A stretch of 64,000 nt of DNA from the NCBI RefSeq assembly GCF_900102315.1, contig NZ_FNBL01000007.1, forward strand, positions 62,001 to 126,000, written 5' to 3'. The translations under genes and the position numbers were made by a program. This DNA comes from Celeribacter baekdonensis (GTDB lineage: Bacteria > Pseudomonadota > Alphaproteobacteria > Rhodobacterales > Rhodobacteraceae). Positions 18,351 through 26,771 of this stretch are shown here, piece by piece. Under the pieces are notes generated by a model. It searched no databases. It saw only the letters and a program-made list of their open reading frames with translations, and was not told where the DNA came from. Position 1 is the first letter of the stretch, and each line of letters begins with the position of its first letter.

Positions 18351-18382
18351 GACATTTAAGTATGAATAATCAGTGATGTAAA

Positions 18383-19255
18383 ATGGCTCAACCGACCCAA
18401 ATCGAGCGCGCCTTAGGCGATAGGCTGCGCGCGCGTTTGCCGCATAGTGTAAGCGAACTCATCATGTTCGTGGTCAAAATGGGCTGGGCCGCGCTGTTTG
18501 GCGGGCTGCTTTTGATCGCGATGATGATCACTCATAAGCTCTGGCAAGACGACTGGCCCATTGCCCGCTATGACGCGCTTTTGGCCTATGCTTTGAGCCT
18601 GCAAATCCTGTTTTTGGTGTTTCGGCTGGAGACCGTGGGCGAGGCCAAGGTCATCCTGCTGTTTCATCTCACCGGCACGGTCATGGAGATTTTCAAACTC
18701 CACATGGGCAGTTGGGATTACCCCGGCGCAGGCCTGATCAAAATCGGTGGCGTGCCCCTATTTTCCGGCTTTATGTATGCCTCTGTTGGTAGCTTCATGG
18801 CCCGCGCCATTCGCCTCTTTGACATGCGGTTCGCGCCCTACCCGCCCTATTGGGCCTCTCTGCTGTTTGCGGGAGCCATCTATCTGAATTTCTTCACACA
18901 TCACTTTGGGCCGGACATCCGCCTCGGCCTCTTCGTGGCCTCCCTGCTGCTCTATGCCCGCACCCGTGTGTGGTATCGCATTGGCGGTTGGTACTGGATG
19001 CCGATGCCTCTCGCCGGGGTGTTGTCAGCCTTTTTCCTTTGGGTCGCGGAAAACGTCGGAACCGCCACGAAAATCTGGCTCTACTCCGGCCAAGTGCCCG
19101 GCGAGCTTGTGCATTTCTCGAAAATGGGATCGTGGTATCTTTTGCTCTATGTGAGCTTTGTCACCGTCACCTTGGTCCAACGTGACGCGCTTTCGCCCGT
19201 GCCGTTTAGACCAGATCCTAAATCAGACCCTAAATCAGACCGCGCCACATCATAA
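18383..19255 (+). CDS. DUF817 family integral membrane protein
   Basis: A 290-residue polytopic membrane protein with about seven or eight hydrophobic segments. It contains the conserved HMGSWDYPG and NFFTHHFGPDIR stretches of the DUF817 family, whose function is not known. The C-terminal tail is hydrophilic and ends in a duplicated PKSD. That duplication comes from a 12-base tandem repeat that also carries the stop codon of the converging gene. No strong Shine-Dalgarno sequence precedes the ATG. Confidence 0.85.
   Translation: MAQPTQIERALGDRLRARLPHSVSELIMFVVKMGWAALFGGLLLIAMMITHKLWQDDWPIARYDALLAYALSLQILFLVFRLETVGEAKVILLFHLTGTVMEIFKLHMGSWDYPGAGLIKIGGVPLFSGFMYASVGSFMARAIRLFDMRFAPYPPYWASLLFAGAIYLNFFTHHFGPDIRLGLFVASLLLYARTRVWYRIGGWYWMPMPLAGVLSAFFLWVAENVGTATKIWLYSGQVPGELVHFSKMGSWYLLLYVSFVTVTLVQRDALSPVPFRPDPKSDPKSDRATS
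19217..19240. repeat. 12-base perfect tandem duplication at converging gene ends
   Basis: CCTAAATCAGAC occurs at 19217-19228 and 19229-19240. On plus it encodes PKSD twice at the DUF817 C-terminus. On minus it places two in-frame TAG codons 12 bases apart at the end of the 19230-19601 gene. Confidence 0.95.
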
Positions 19256-19601
19256 CGCCAAGGATCAATCCGCCCGTGACAAAGAGGATAAAGGCCACGG
19301 TGGTGATCCAATCGAGGATGCGGTTTTTGACGCGGGCTTTTGAATCTTGCCGCCTGAGGAAATAACGCAGCTCCTTAAAGGCTCGGTTCACCTTGGCATG
19401 GTTGATCTGTTGTGCCAATTTCGGATGTGTTTCCAAGGCCATAGCCTCAAGGATCACCTCCCCTTTCCGACGCGCCCAACGCGGCAAACGCCGCCCGGCC
19501 TTTGCGAACTTGGCCTCAAACCCATCGCCCAGATGCACGCCCATCCGGTCACGCAAAAGCGTGCTCAACTCTTCGGCTCTATGGGCGATGGATGTACTCA
19601 T
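19230..19601 (-). CDS. small protein with one C-terminal membrane helix
   Basis: A 123-residue basic protein. It is soluble over about residues 1-95 and has one hydrophobic helix near the C-terminus (TTVAFILFVTGGLILGVMMW), so it is probably tail-anchored with the N-terminus in the cytoplasm. I do not recognise a family. The 3' end overlaps DUF817 by 26 bases in convergent orientation. The TAG stop lies in a 12-base duplication and is followed by a second in-frame TAG. Confidence 0.7.
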   Translation of the reverse strand: MSTSIAHRAEELSTLLRDRMGVHLGDGFEAKFAKAGRRLPRWARRKGEVILEAMALETHPKLAQQINHAKVNRAFKELRYFLRRQDSKARVKNRILDWITTVAFILFVTGGLILGVMMWRGLI

Positions 19602-19653
19602 ATCGTTGTTTTAAGGGGTTTGACAGGGGCCGCCAAGCAGCTATCTGTGGGAC

Positions 19654-20433
19654 ATGCTCAACACCGTTCTCTCCGGCCCCCAAACGGACCGCCCGCCCCT
19701 TTTGATCGTCCACGGCTTGTTCGGGTCCGCCCGCAACTGGGGCGTCATCGCGAAACGTCTTTCCGATCAACGGCTTGTCCTCTCGGTTGACATGCGCAAC
19801 CACGGCGAAAGCGCGCGGTTTGCGACCCAAAGCTACCCGGACATGGCCGCGGATTTGGCCGAAGTCTTGGAGGCGCATATCGACGCCTATGGCCCCTGTC
19901 ATGTGATGGGCCATTCGATGGGCGGCAAGGCGGCGATGGTGCTGGCCCTGACCCGGCCTGAGCTGCTTAAATCCTTGATTGTTGCGGATATTTCACCCGT
20001 CTCTTACAGCCATGACAACACGCCTTTGATCCATGCGATACGCGGGCTGGACCTCTCACAGGTGGAGAAACGCTCGGACGCGGACCGGATGTTGGCGCAT
20101 GATATTTTGGACGCTGGCGTGCGCGCATTTTTGCTACAAAGCCTTGTCGTCAAAGAGAAAAAATGGCTTTTGAATCTGGATGTTCTTGAGGCCGAAATGG
20201 GCAAGATCGTCGGATTTCCAGAGGTGCCAGGCACCTATGACGGGCCTGCGTTTTTCCTCTCCGGCGGCGAAAGCACCTATGTCTCTCGCGACCACAGGGA
20301 CGCCACCAAAGCCCTGTTCCCGCACGCAAAATTCGCCTCCATTCCCGGCACGGGCCATTGGCTTCATGCCGAGAAACCACGTGAATTTGAGGCGGCTTTG
20401 CGCGCATGGATGGAGGCCATCGACGCGCGTTGA
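19654..20433 (+). CDS. alpha/beta-fold hydrolase, YbfF-like esterase
   Basis: A 259-residue protein. It has an oxyanion segment VHGLFGSARNW near the N-terminus, DMRNHGES, the nucleophile elbow GHSMGGKAA (Ser), and a late His in GTGHWLHAE. The order matches esterases of the YbfF type. The substrate is unknown. It stands alone between a converging membrane gene and an array of 14-base repeats that starts just after its stop. Confidence 0.85.
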   Translation: MLNTVLSGPQTDRPPLLIVHGLFGSARNWGVIAKRLSDQRLVLSVDMRNHGESARFATQSYPDMAADLAEVLEAHIDAYGPCHVMGHSMGGKAAMVLALTRPELLKSLIVADISPVSYSHDNTPLIHAIRGLDLSQVEKRSDADRMLAHDILDAGVRAFLLQSLVVKEKKWLLNLDVLEAEMGKIVGFPEVPGTYDGPAFFLSGGESTYVSRDHRDATKALFPHAKFASIPGTGHWLHAEKPREFEAALRAWMEAIDAR

Positions 20434-20435
20434 TC

Positions 20436-20497
20436 GCGGATCAAAACGCGCCGATCAAAATTTTTCGGTCAAAATTCTTCGGTCAAAACTCTTCGGT
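20436..20497. repeat. degenerate 14-base tandem repeats over a stop codon
   Basis: Units related to TTCGGTCAAAATTC run from about 20436. The clearest copies are at 20450-20463, 20464-20477 and 20478-20491, and a partial copy starts at 20492. On minus each unit reads CCGAAxAxTTTTGA, so the TGA stop of the 61-residue membrane protein gene is repeated in every copy. Confidence 0.88.
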
Positions 20498-20668
20498 GAG
20501 TTTTTTCGAAATGATCCAAGTCACTGGAATCGCAACAACAAACCCGATGGCTGCGGCGATCAGGATCGGTTGCAACGTGTCCTTGCCGATGGTCAAAGCC
20601 ACGACAATGGCGACGCCCATCAAGGTTGTGGAAATCAGCGAAAACAGGATGCCAGCAAGGCGGGTCAT
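20483..20668 (-). CDS. 61-residue two-helix membrane protein
   Basis: A short protein made of two hydrophobic helices (about residues 5-26 and 33-54) with a charged C-terminal tail. GGGAGAG lies at good spacing before the ATG. Similar small proteins occur in Rhodobacterales, sometimes mislabelled as CTP synthetase, but nothing here supports an enzyme. Its stop lies in the 14-base repeat array. Confidence 0.7.
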   Translation of the reverse strand: MTRLAGILFSLISTTLMGVAIVVALTIGKDTLQPILIAAAIGFVVAIPVTWIISKKLTEEF

Positions 20669-20836
20669 GGGGTCTCTCCCTTAAAGTCGATCGCGCATGT
20701 TGGAAAATAAGGCATTTTTGCAATACTGCTTTGATCTGAGACAAACGCCCCCCTGCGCGGGAGTTTGCCCACGGGTTCGACATCCCTCTGCATCGCCCTA
20801 AATATGTGGGGACAGACATTTAAAATGGAGTGACCC

Positions 20837-20974
20837 ATGACACGCACCCTCATGATCGGATTGTGCCTTTTGGCCCTCGCCGCCTGCGAAACCATCGAAG
20901 GCGCAGGCCAAGACCTGTCCCAAGCCGGCTCCGCGATTTCTCAGGAAAGCCGTGAGGTGCAGTCGGGGATGTGA
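20837..20974 (+). CDS. entericidin A/B family small lipoprotein
   Basis: A 45-residue protein. It has a lipoprotein signal peptide with lipobox LAAC (Cys about residue 17), then CETIEGAGQDLSQAGSAIS, matching the short entericidin-like lipoproteins. Entericidins are small envelope lipoproteins, in E. coli described as a toxin/antidote pair. Here only one gene is present. GGAG is nine bases upstream, and a strong terminator follows. Confidence 0.85.
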   Translation: MTRTLMIGLCLLALAACETIEGAGQDLSQAGSAISQESREVQSGM

Positions 20975-20999
20975 TCTCTGACGTGATGTGAGTAGACAG

Positions 21000-21026
21000 C
21001 GCCCGCCGTTTGGTGGGCGTTTTTTT
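21000..21026 (+). terminator. Rho-independent terminator after the entericidin-like gene
   Basis: CGCCCGCC (21000-21007) pairs with GGTGGGCG (21012-21019, one G-T pair) around GTTT, followed by seven T residues. Confidence 0.92.
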
Positions 21027-21175
21027 GTGACATGTTAAAATTGAGATTGGACCATACAGAACTTGTATTGGGCGAGACAATAAATAGCTTGAAGCGCGGC
21101 ATTTTTGTCTTGCGCGTGTTTAGATAACAACCGATTATTTAAACAATAAAATTTAGTTGATCGGGAAATTGTATT

Positions 21176-21751
21176 TTGGGTGACTTCGAATACTTTTACA
21201 TACTTAAAGACGAAGCGCGCAGGCGTACCATGGAAGCTGTTAACAAACGGCTGCTAAAGACAGGTGATATCAAGAATTGGGATAAAACTACGCTTTGTTC
21301 GATTATTGGTCAAGATAAAGGCAATGCCATAGAATATGCTACGACTGAGTGGCCTAAACATTATCCGGATAATTTTTCAGGGCTTTCAGAAAAATGGGAA
21401 AGCCTAGTTTATCGATATTTGCCACGAAAAGACCATTTTGATTTAGCAATATGGCAGGAAGTTAATGGAACCCAAGTTTTAGTGGCACTGGCACTCGGAA
21501 ATCCCTCACATGCTAGAACCCACCTCACAGTTAAGTGGATTGAAAGGTATTTTGGCGAACACTATCTACAAGGAAGGGCTCTTTGGCCCATTCTAACTTG
21601 CGCAGAAGAATACGCGAAACTTCTTGGATGTGAGCGAGTTTTAATTAAAGATGCCGTTGACTCGGGAAAATACCGACGATACGGGTACAGCGATTACCAT
21701 CATGAGCACGTCGCACATGGTGGAAATTACCTAGGAAAGGAACTGAAATGA
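21176..21751 (+). CDS. unrecognised AT-rich gene, possibly GNAT-like
   Basis: A 191-residue protein in clearly AT-richer DNA than its neighbours, with different codon use, so probably acquired. The C-terminal half (WPILTCAEEYAKLLGCERVLI ... KYRRYGYS) resembles the acetyl-CoA-binding and fYer-GF end of GNAT acetyltransferases, but this is weak. No ATG exists at the 5' end: the frame opens after a TGA at 21158. A TTG at 21176 with GGGAAA upstream is the likeliest start, and an ATG at 21230 would drop 18 residues. It overlaps the next gene by four bases. Confidence 0.6.
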   Translation: MGDFEYFYILKDEARRRTMEAVNKRLLKTGDIKNWDKTTLCSIIGQDKGNAIEYATTEWPKHYPDNFSGLSEKWESLVYRYLPRKDHFDLAIWQEVNGTQVLVALALGNPSHARTHLTVKWIERYFGEHYLQGRALWPILTCAEEYAKLLGCERVLIKDAVDSGKYRRYGYSDYHHEHVAHGGNYLGKELK

Positions 21752-21984
21752 CACACGAAGTCGCAAAGAACGCGCTAATGGAGTCTTCTGACGCCAAAGC
21801 TAGCATCTTGGCTGCGATCGCGCGCATCGAGTCCGTTCCTGCCGGAAAAACGCTTATCGATGAGATTTCCGATGAAGATTGGTGCGACAAAAGCGTTGCA
21901 GAATGGAATTTTTCTGCTGGTTCCGAGATCGAAACCGCAGATGAACTTGATGAATGCGATAAGGAAATTATGCATGTAGCATAA
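21748..21984 (+). CDS. small acidic protein, partner of the preceding AT-rich gene
   Basis: A 78-residue acidic protein with no recognised domain. Its ATG overlaps the preceding stop by four bases (ATGA), so the two are translated as a pair. It ends with a strong terminator, giving a self-contained two-gene cassette. An acidic partner directly coupled to a putative acyltransferase could be an inhibitor or antitoxin, but that is inference from layout only. Confidence 0.55.
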   Translation: MTHEVAKNALMESSDAKASILAAIARIESVPAGKTLIDEISDEDWCDKSVAEWNFSAGSEIETADELDECDKEIMHVA

Positions 21985-22009
21985 GCATCGTATCGAAAAT
22001 GATCGATTT

Positions 22010-22041
22010 AAAGGCCAGCCCCAGTGCTGGCCTTTGTTTTT
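22010..22041 (+). terminator. Rho-independent terminator closing the AT-rich cassette
   Basis: AAAGGCCAGC (22010-22019) pairs perfectly with GCTGGCCTTT (22026-22035) around CCCAGT, followed by GTTTTT. Confidence 0.93.
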
Positions 22042-22077
22042 ATAAAATAAAATTGAACACTCCAAACTTTCAGCTTG

Positions 22078-22117
22078 GCCTAATAGAGGTGCGGCACCGC
22101 CAGCGCCTCTATTAGGC
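22078..22117. repeat. 15-base near-perfect inverted repeat beyond lepA
   Basis: The arm at 22078-22092 (GCCTAATAGAGGTGC) and the arm at 22103-22117 (GCGCCTCTATTAGGC) are complementary except for one G-T pair, with a 10-base loop. It lies 21 bases downstream of the lepA stop but has no T-tract on either strand. It could be an unusual terminator, an RNA-stability hairpin or an insertion boundary of the AT-rich cassette. Confidence 0.8.
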
Positions 22118-22137
22118 TTACACACGACCTCAAAAAG

Positions 22138-23937
22138 TTAGTCATCCATCTTCAGCGCGTTAATAAACGCTTCCTGAGGTATCTCGACCTTCCCGAACTG
22201 GCGCATCTTCTTCTTGCCGGCCTTCTGCTTCTCCAGAAGTTTCTTCTTCCGGGTCGCATCGCCACCGTAACATTTCGCGGTCACGTCTTTGCGCATCGCA
22301 GAGAGGGTCTCGCGGGCGATGACTTTGCCGCCGATGGCCGCTTGGATCGGGATTTTGAACATGTGGCGCGGGATCAGGTCTTTGAGTTTTTCACACATCG
22401 CACGGCCACGGGCGTCGGCGCGGTCGCGGTGGACCATGGTGGACAGCGCATCCACCGGTTCGTCGTTCACAAGGATCGACATTTTGACAAGGTTGTCCTC
22501 GCGGTAGCCCATCATTTGATAATCAAAGGACGCATAGCCTTTGGTGATGGATTTGAGCCGATCGTAGAAATCAAACACCACCTCGTTGAGCGGCAGGTCA
22601 TAGACGACCATGGCGCGCGAGCCCGCATAGGTCAGGTCCATCTGGATGCCCCGGCGGTCTTGGCAGAGTTTCAACACATCGCCCAGATACTCGTCCGGCA
22701 CCATGATCGTCGCCTTGATGCGCGGCTCTTCGATGTGATCGAGGAAGGTCAGATCGGGCATGTCGGCGGGGTTGTGCAGCTCTTGGATCGAGCCATCGCG
22801 CATGTGGAGTTTGTAGATCACCGAAGGCGCGGTGGTGATCAGGTTGATGTCATATTCGCGCTCAAGCCGGTCGCGGATCACTTCGAGGTGCAACAGCCCC
22901 AAGAAGCCGCAGCGAAAACCAAAGCCCAAAGCGGCGGATGTTTCCATTTCAGACGAGAAGGAGGCATCGTTGAGTTGCAGTTTTTCGATGGCATTGCGCA
23001 GGTCGTCAAAGTCATTGGCATCGACCGGGAAGAGGCCACAGAACACCACTGGGATCGAGGGTTTAAAGCCCGGAAGTGCGGTGGCACAGGGCTTTTTCTC
23101 ATGCGTAATGGTGTCACCAACTTTGGTGTCGCGGACCTGTTTGATCGAGGCGGTGAAAATGCCGATCTCGCCCGGCCCCAGTTCGGCAATATCGACCATC
23201 TGCGGTTTGAGCACCGAGAGTTTGTCGACACCGTAAGCGGCACCGGTTTTCATCATCTTGATCTTGTCGCCCTTTTTGATCACGCCGTCGATGACGCGGA
23301 TCAGAACGACAACGCCAAGGTAGCTGTCATACCAACTGTCCACCAGCATCGCTTTGAGCGGCGCATCGCGGGTGCCTTTGGGGGCGGGCAGACGGGTTAC
23401 GATGGCCTCCAAAACATCCGGGATGCCGATGCCGGTCTTGGCGGAAATCTCAATCGCCTCAGAGGCGTCAATGCCGATCACATCCTCGATCTGCTCACAG
23501 ACGCGCTCCGGCTCGGCGGCCGGCAGGTCGATTTTATTCAACACCGGGACGATTTCATGATCCGCATCAATGGCTTGGTACACGTTGGCCAAGGTTTGCG
23601 CCTCAACACCCTGAGTGGCGTCAACGACCAGCAAAGACCCCTCAACGGCCTGCATCGAGCGCGACACCTCATAGGCAAAGTCAACGTGGCCGGGGGTGTC
23701 GATGAGGTTGAGGATATAAAGCTCACCATCCTTGGCGGTGTATTCGATCCGCACCGAGTTGGCCTTGATCGTGATCCCGCGCTCGCGTTCGATGTCCATA
23801 CTGTCCAACATCTGCGCCTTCATATCCCGGTCCGCCACCGTGTGCGTGGACTGGATCAGCCGGTCAGCAAGGGTCGATTTCCCGTGGTCGATATGAGCGA
23901 CGATGGAGAAGTTACGGATGTTTTTCAGCTCGGTCAT
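22138..23937 (-). CDS. lepA: elongation factor 4 (LepA), ribosome back-translocating GTPase
   Basis: A 599-residue translational GTPase. It has G1 AHIDHGKST, the G3 DTPGHVDF motif, G4 NKID, EF-G-like domains, and the LepA-specific C-terminal domain ending in [18 protein letters not shown]. Length is normal. It acts on stalled ribosomes or during initiation. No strong Shine-Dalgarno sequence precedes the ATG. The gene is GC-rich like the backbone, but it is flanked on both sides by AT-rich genes. Confidence 0.97.
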   Translation of the reverse strand: MTELKNIRNFSIVAHIDHGKSTLADRLIQSTHTVADRDMKAQMLDSMDIERERGITIKANSVRIEYTAKDGELYILNLIDTPGHVDFAYEVSRSMQAVEGSLLVVDATQGVEAQTLANVYQAIDADHEIVPVLNKIDLPAAEPERVCEQIEDVIGIDASEAIEISAKTGIGIPDVLEAIVTRLPAPKGTRDAPLKAMLVDSWYDSYLGVVVLIRVIDGVIKKGDKIKMMKTGAAYGVDKLSVLKPQMVDIAELGPGEIGIFTASIKQVRDTKVGDTITHEKKPCATALPGFKPSIPVVFCGLFPVDANDFDDLRNAIEKLQLNDASFSSEMETSAALGFGFRCGFLGLLHLEVIRDRLEREYDINLITTAPSVIYKLHMRDGSIQELHNPADMPDLTFLDHIEEPRIKATIMVPDEYLGDVLKLCQDRRGIQMDLTYAGSRAMVVYDLPLNEVVFDFYDRLKSITKGYASFDYQMMGYREDNLVKMSILVNDEPVDALSTMVHRDRADARGRAMCEKLKDLIPRHMFKIPIQAAIGGKVIARETLSAMRKDVTAKCYGGDATRKKKLLEKQKAGKKKMRQFGKVEIPQEAFINALKMDD

Positions 23938-24055
23938 GGAAGGCCTGCGCAGGTTGAGAATGAGCCTGTTTCTATGGGGGGAAATGGGGGGAATGGCAAG
24001 GGGGCTGAAAGCAGTGAAACAGTGGCTAAGTTTTTTCCTTTAACACTTTCCCTTG

Positions 24056-24901
24056 TCAAACTCGTAGTTGAGAAATGCGGTCTCGCAATAGAATTCTATC
24101 TACAATGACATCTAGCGTCGCTTTCACCAAAACATCCAGTTCTGAACCGTCCCGGTAATCGGCGGCAGCGAAAAAATCTATTCGCTTTGCTTTCTTCAAC
24201 GCGATGCACTTTCGAGGACAGCCGCCAGGTTTATGAACCGCAATTGAATGACCTTCAGATTGCATCATCACAGCCATGCTTGGAACGTCGGTGTCCCCAT
24301 CTCCAAAATAGAGCATATCATCAAATGGAATTCGTCTCTCTTCTCGGGGCATGTGTGAGTTAATACTGTCATTTACGTCCAATACGCCTTTGTTGATACG
24401 AAATAGATACTGAGTTTTCGATGTGTCCGAAATTATCCTTGCAGGCCAAACAGGCTTATCTTGCTCATTATAGCGAAATTCACATGCGTATATTTCTTTG
24501 AAATATTTGGCAATTGAGCAGCCAACTATCATCTCCTTTAGGCCAGCTGAAATAATGTAGTGCTCGACCTCAATGTCAGGAGCGCGATCTCTAATGTATT
24601 TATTAATTCTCGGGAACCAAGTTTCCACGCCCTCAAACAACTTAATTTTCGCTCCATGGTTCGCGAAAGCTTTCTTGTCTAAAGACACATTTCTTTCTTC
24701 TGCGAGATCAATCATTTCCTTCATATAAACAAGCAGTTCTTCCGCTCGTTCTTTCGACTTTTTCTCTTTCACATCATTCCAAAAGTCGCTTGCCTCGACA
24801 CCAAGCTCCGACAATACGCCATAATGCTGCATCGGTTCGGGGCTGAGAGTCCCATCAAAATCATACACAAGTGCAATCTTTTTCTGCTCAAAATCACCCA
24901 T
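24056..24901 (-). CDS. HAD-superfamily phosphatase in AT-rich DNA
   Basis: A 281-residue hydrolase. The nucleophile motif is YDFDGTLS (residues 13-20), motif II is in EHYIISAGLK, and the metal-binding motif III is YFGDGDTDVPSM, an arrangement found in phosphoserine-phosphatase-like HAD enzymes. The substrate is unknown. The DNA is markedly AT-richer than lepA next to it, suggesting transfer. GGAG precedes the ATG. It lies directly upstream of lepA on the same strand, so it may contribute transcription into lepA. Confidence 0.85.
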   Translation of the reverse strand: MGDFEQKKIALVYDFDGTLSPEPMQHYGVLSELGVEASDFWNDVKEKKSKERAEELLVYMKEMIDLAEERNVSLDKKAFANHGAKIKLFEGVETWFPRINKYIRDRAPDIEVEHYIISAGLKEMIVGCSIAKYFKEIYACEFRYNEQDKPVWPARIISDTSKTQYLFRINKGVLDVNDSINSHMPREERRIPFDDMLYFGDGDTDVPSMAVMMQSEGHSIAVHKPGGCPRKCIALKKAKRIDFFAAADYRDGSELDVLVKATLDVIVDRILLRDRISQLRV

Positions 24902-25209
24902 CCAATTAGCTCCCGATCCCGAATTACATCTGTATTGTTCCGACTTTCACGCGAATGACAAGCCTCACGCACCCACCTTAGCGCGGGCGGGCGCGTGTCG
25001 ATGCCAAGATATCGACGGGGAAAGGACTCCCACTCAGCAACCCTCCGCCTCCCTTCTCCCCCGCGACAAACTCTGCAATTGCGCCAAATGGCAGACTCAG
25101 GCTACTCTTTGCACATTATTCACCAAGACGGCGGACCCTGCGGGCGTGTGACAATGCCACGAAAGCGCAAAAAGACGGGGCCTCGTGGTTTGGATTGAGA
25201 GGCAGTAAG
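24902..25209. other. intergenic region with no recognised feature
   Basis: 308 bases between divergent genes. The left part is AT-rich like the HAD gene, and the right part returns to backbone composition. A 36-codon frame on plus ends in a basic tail (PRKRKKTGPRGLD), but nothing supports its translation. I see no terminator or clear promoter. Confidence 0.4.
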
Positions 25210-25527
25210 ATGAAAAAAACCGTAATCGCCGTGGCGACTTTCGCGACAGTGGCCAGTGCAACCCTTACGCCGATCCCGGCGCACGCGGGCGCGATCGAGC
25301 GGGCGTGCATGTCCTCGGATCGGGCGGCCAACAACCGCAATCTCTGCGGCTGTATTCAACAGGTGGCCGATATGACCCTGACAAACGGGGATCAGCGCCA
25401 AGCCGCGAAGTTCTTTAAGAACCCGCAAAAGGCGCAGGACGTGCGCCAGTCGGACAACAGCTCGCACGAAAGTTTCTGGCAACGCTACAAAGCCTTTGGC
25501 GCGGCGGCAGAACAATACTGTGGCTGA
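25210..25527 (+). CDS. small periplasmic cysteine-containing protein
   Basis: A 105-residue exported protein. The signal peptide ends at AHA-G (about residue 25). The mature part has four cysteines (ERACMSS, NLCGCIQ and the C-terminal QYCG), probably two disulfides. It resembles a small family conserved in Rhodobacteraceae of unknown function. I do not assign a transporter role. GAGG precedes the ATG at 25210. The 3' end overlaps the next gene. Confidence 0.75.
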   Translation: MKKTVIAVATFATVASATLTPIPAHAGAIERACMSSDRAANNRNLCGCIQQVADMTLTNGDQRQAAKFFKNPQKAQDVRQSDNSSHESFWQRYKAFGAAAEQYCG

Positions 25528-26263
25528 GCAAGCACTCTACGAACCGTTGAACACACTCAAACCTGTCGGCCCCGAGATTTGGATCGCGGACGGGCCGCCT
25601 GTGCCGTTTTACGGCATCGGATTTCCGACCCGGATGACGGTGGTGCGCATCAACGGGCGGCTTTGGGTGCATTCGCCGATTGCACTTGATGAAGAGCTGT
25701 TGAATGAGATAGCGGATTTGGGGCCGATCAGCTGGCTGATCGCGCCCAATCCGATCCATTATGTTTCGGTGCATCTGTGGCACGACCGGTTTCCACACGC
25801 GCAGGTTCTGGCCGCCCCCGGCGTGAAAGAACGCGCGGCGAAATACAATATTCCTTTTCCAAAACATGTGGTTATGGGAGATGACGTGCCCGTGGGAACC
25901 GAAGCCGTGCTGCGCCAGAGGCTTGTGAAAGGGCATCGATTTTTGCACGAGGTGGTGTTTTATCACATCCCGTCCAAGACCCTGATCCTCACCGATCTGA
26001 TCGAGAATTTCGAGGCCGCGAAAGTCGGGCGGTTCAAGGCCATTTTGATGCGTTTGGCGGGGATTTTGGACCCGGATGGCAAGGCCCCGGCGGACATGCG
26101 CGGCACATTCAAATCCAAGGCCAAAGCCCGCAAAACCATCCGCGAAGTGATCAGCTGGGCGCCCGAAAAGGTGATCCTAAGCCACGGGCGTTGGTATGAT
26201 CACAACGGCACGGCGGAGTTGAAACGCGCCTTTCGCTGGTTACGGATCGAGAACGGCAAGTAG
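25520..26263 (+). CDS. DUF4336 domain-containing protein
   Basis: A 247-residue protein with features of DUF4336: IWIADGPPVPFYGIGFPTRMT near the N-terminus, WLIAPNPIHYVSVHLW and LILTDLIENF. The family is related to metallo-beta-lactamase-fold proteins, but here the metal histidines are sparse and catalysis is uncertain. The GTG at 25520 overlaps the upstream stop by eight bases. A TTG at 25496 is a less likely start. The 3' end overlaps the phosphatase gene by 24 bases, convergent. Confidence 0.8.
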   Translation: MAEQALYEPLNTLKPVGPEIWIADGPPVPFYGIGFPTRMTVVRINGRLWVHSPIALDEELLNEIADLGPISWLIAPNPIHYVSVHLWHDRFPHAQVLAAPGVKERAAKYNIPFPKHVVMGDDVPVGTEAVLRQRLVKGHRFLHEVVFYHIPSKTLILTDLIENFEAAKVGRFKAILMRLAGILDPDGKAPADMRGTFKSKAKARKTIREVISWAPEKVILSHGRWYDHNGTAELKRAFRWLRIENGK

Positions 26264-26692
26264 CCCTTCGGCGGCGGCCTCGATCAGGTCGAGCGCCTCG
26301 TCAAAATTGCGGGTGTAATAGGGGTCTGGCACGGCGGTAACCCCGGCATCGGGCGCATAGGACATCATCAAACGCACGGGCGTCGTGTTGCCCTGGGGCC
26401 GAAGCGCCTCGACATCGCGCTGGTTGGCCTCATCCATCACCACAATCACATCGAAAGCAACAAAATCCCCGGCGGACACCTGACGCGCCCGCAAGCCGGA
26501 AAGGTCATAGCCGCGCCGGGCGGCGGCGGTTTGCATCGGGCCATAAGGTGCCTCGCCCATATGCCAATCGCCGGTGCCGGCGCTGTCGACCAGAATCGCC
26601 TGCGCCTGCGCCCGCGCCTTGGTGGCCACAACCGCCTCAGCCGTGGGAGAGCGGCAGATATTGCCAAGACAGACAAAGACGATTTTCTGCAT
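26240..26692 (-). CDS. low-molecular-weight protein-tyrosine phosphatase
   Basis: A 150-residue enzyme with the catalytic P-loop VCLGNICRSP (residues 7-16, nucleophile Cys8) and the general acid in VPDPYYT near the C-terminus. Length is normal. GGAGG precedes the ATG. It is divergent from the sirtuin gene with an 80-base spacer. The substrate (phosphotyrosine protein or a small phosphoester) is not evident, and no tyrosine kinase is nearby. Confidence 0.92.
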   Translation of the reverse strand: MQKIVFVCLGNICRSPTAEAVVATKARAQAQAILVDSAGTGDWHMGEAPYGPMQTAAARRGYDLSGLRARQVSAGDFVAFDVIVVMDEANQRDVEALRPQGNTTPVRLMMSYAPDAGVTAVPDPYYTRNFDEALDLIEAAAEGLLAVLDP

Positions 26693-26771
26693 ATGGGCCT
26701 CCTATGCGTTCAGGCTACCCTTGTCAGGCCGGGCGGAGCAAGGCAGGGTTTGGAAAAAGGAGAGGCTTCGA

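Noticed and set aside
22342-24108. Very long open frame on plus, antisense to lepA
   Set aside because: It mirrors the codon structure of lepA, has low-complexity His/Val/Asp-rich translation and no recognisable domain. It is a GC-rich antisense shadow.
24995-25198. 67-codon plus frame in the HAD-to-exported-protein spacer
   Set aside because: No Shine-Dalgarno sequence, no domain and atypical composition. Only the basic tail looked interesting, and that is not enough.
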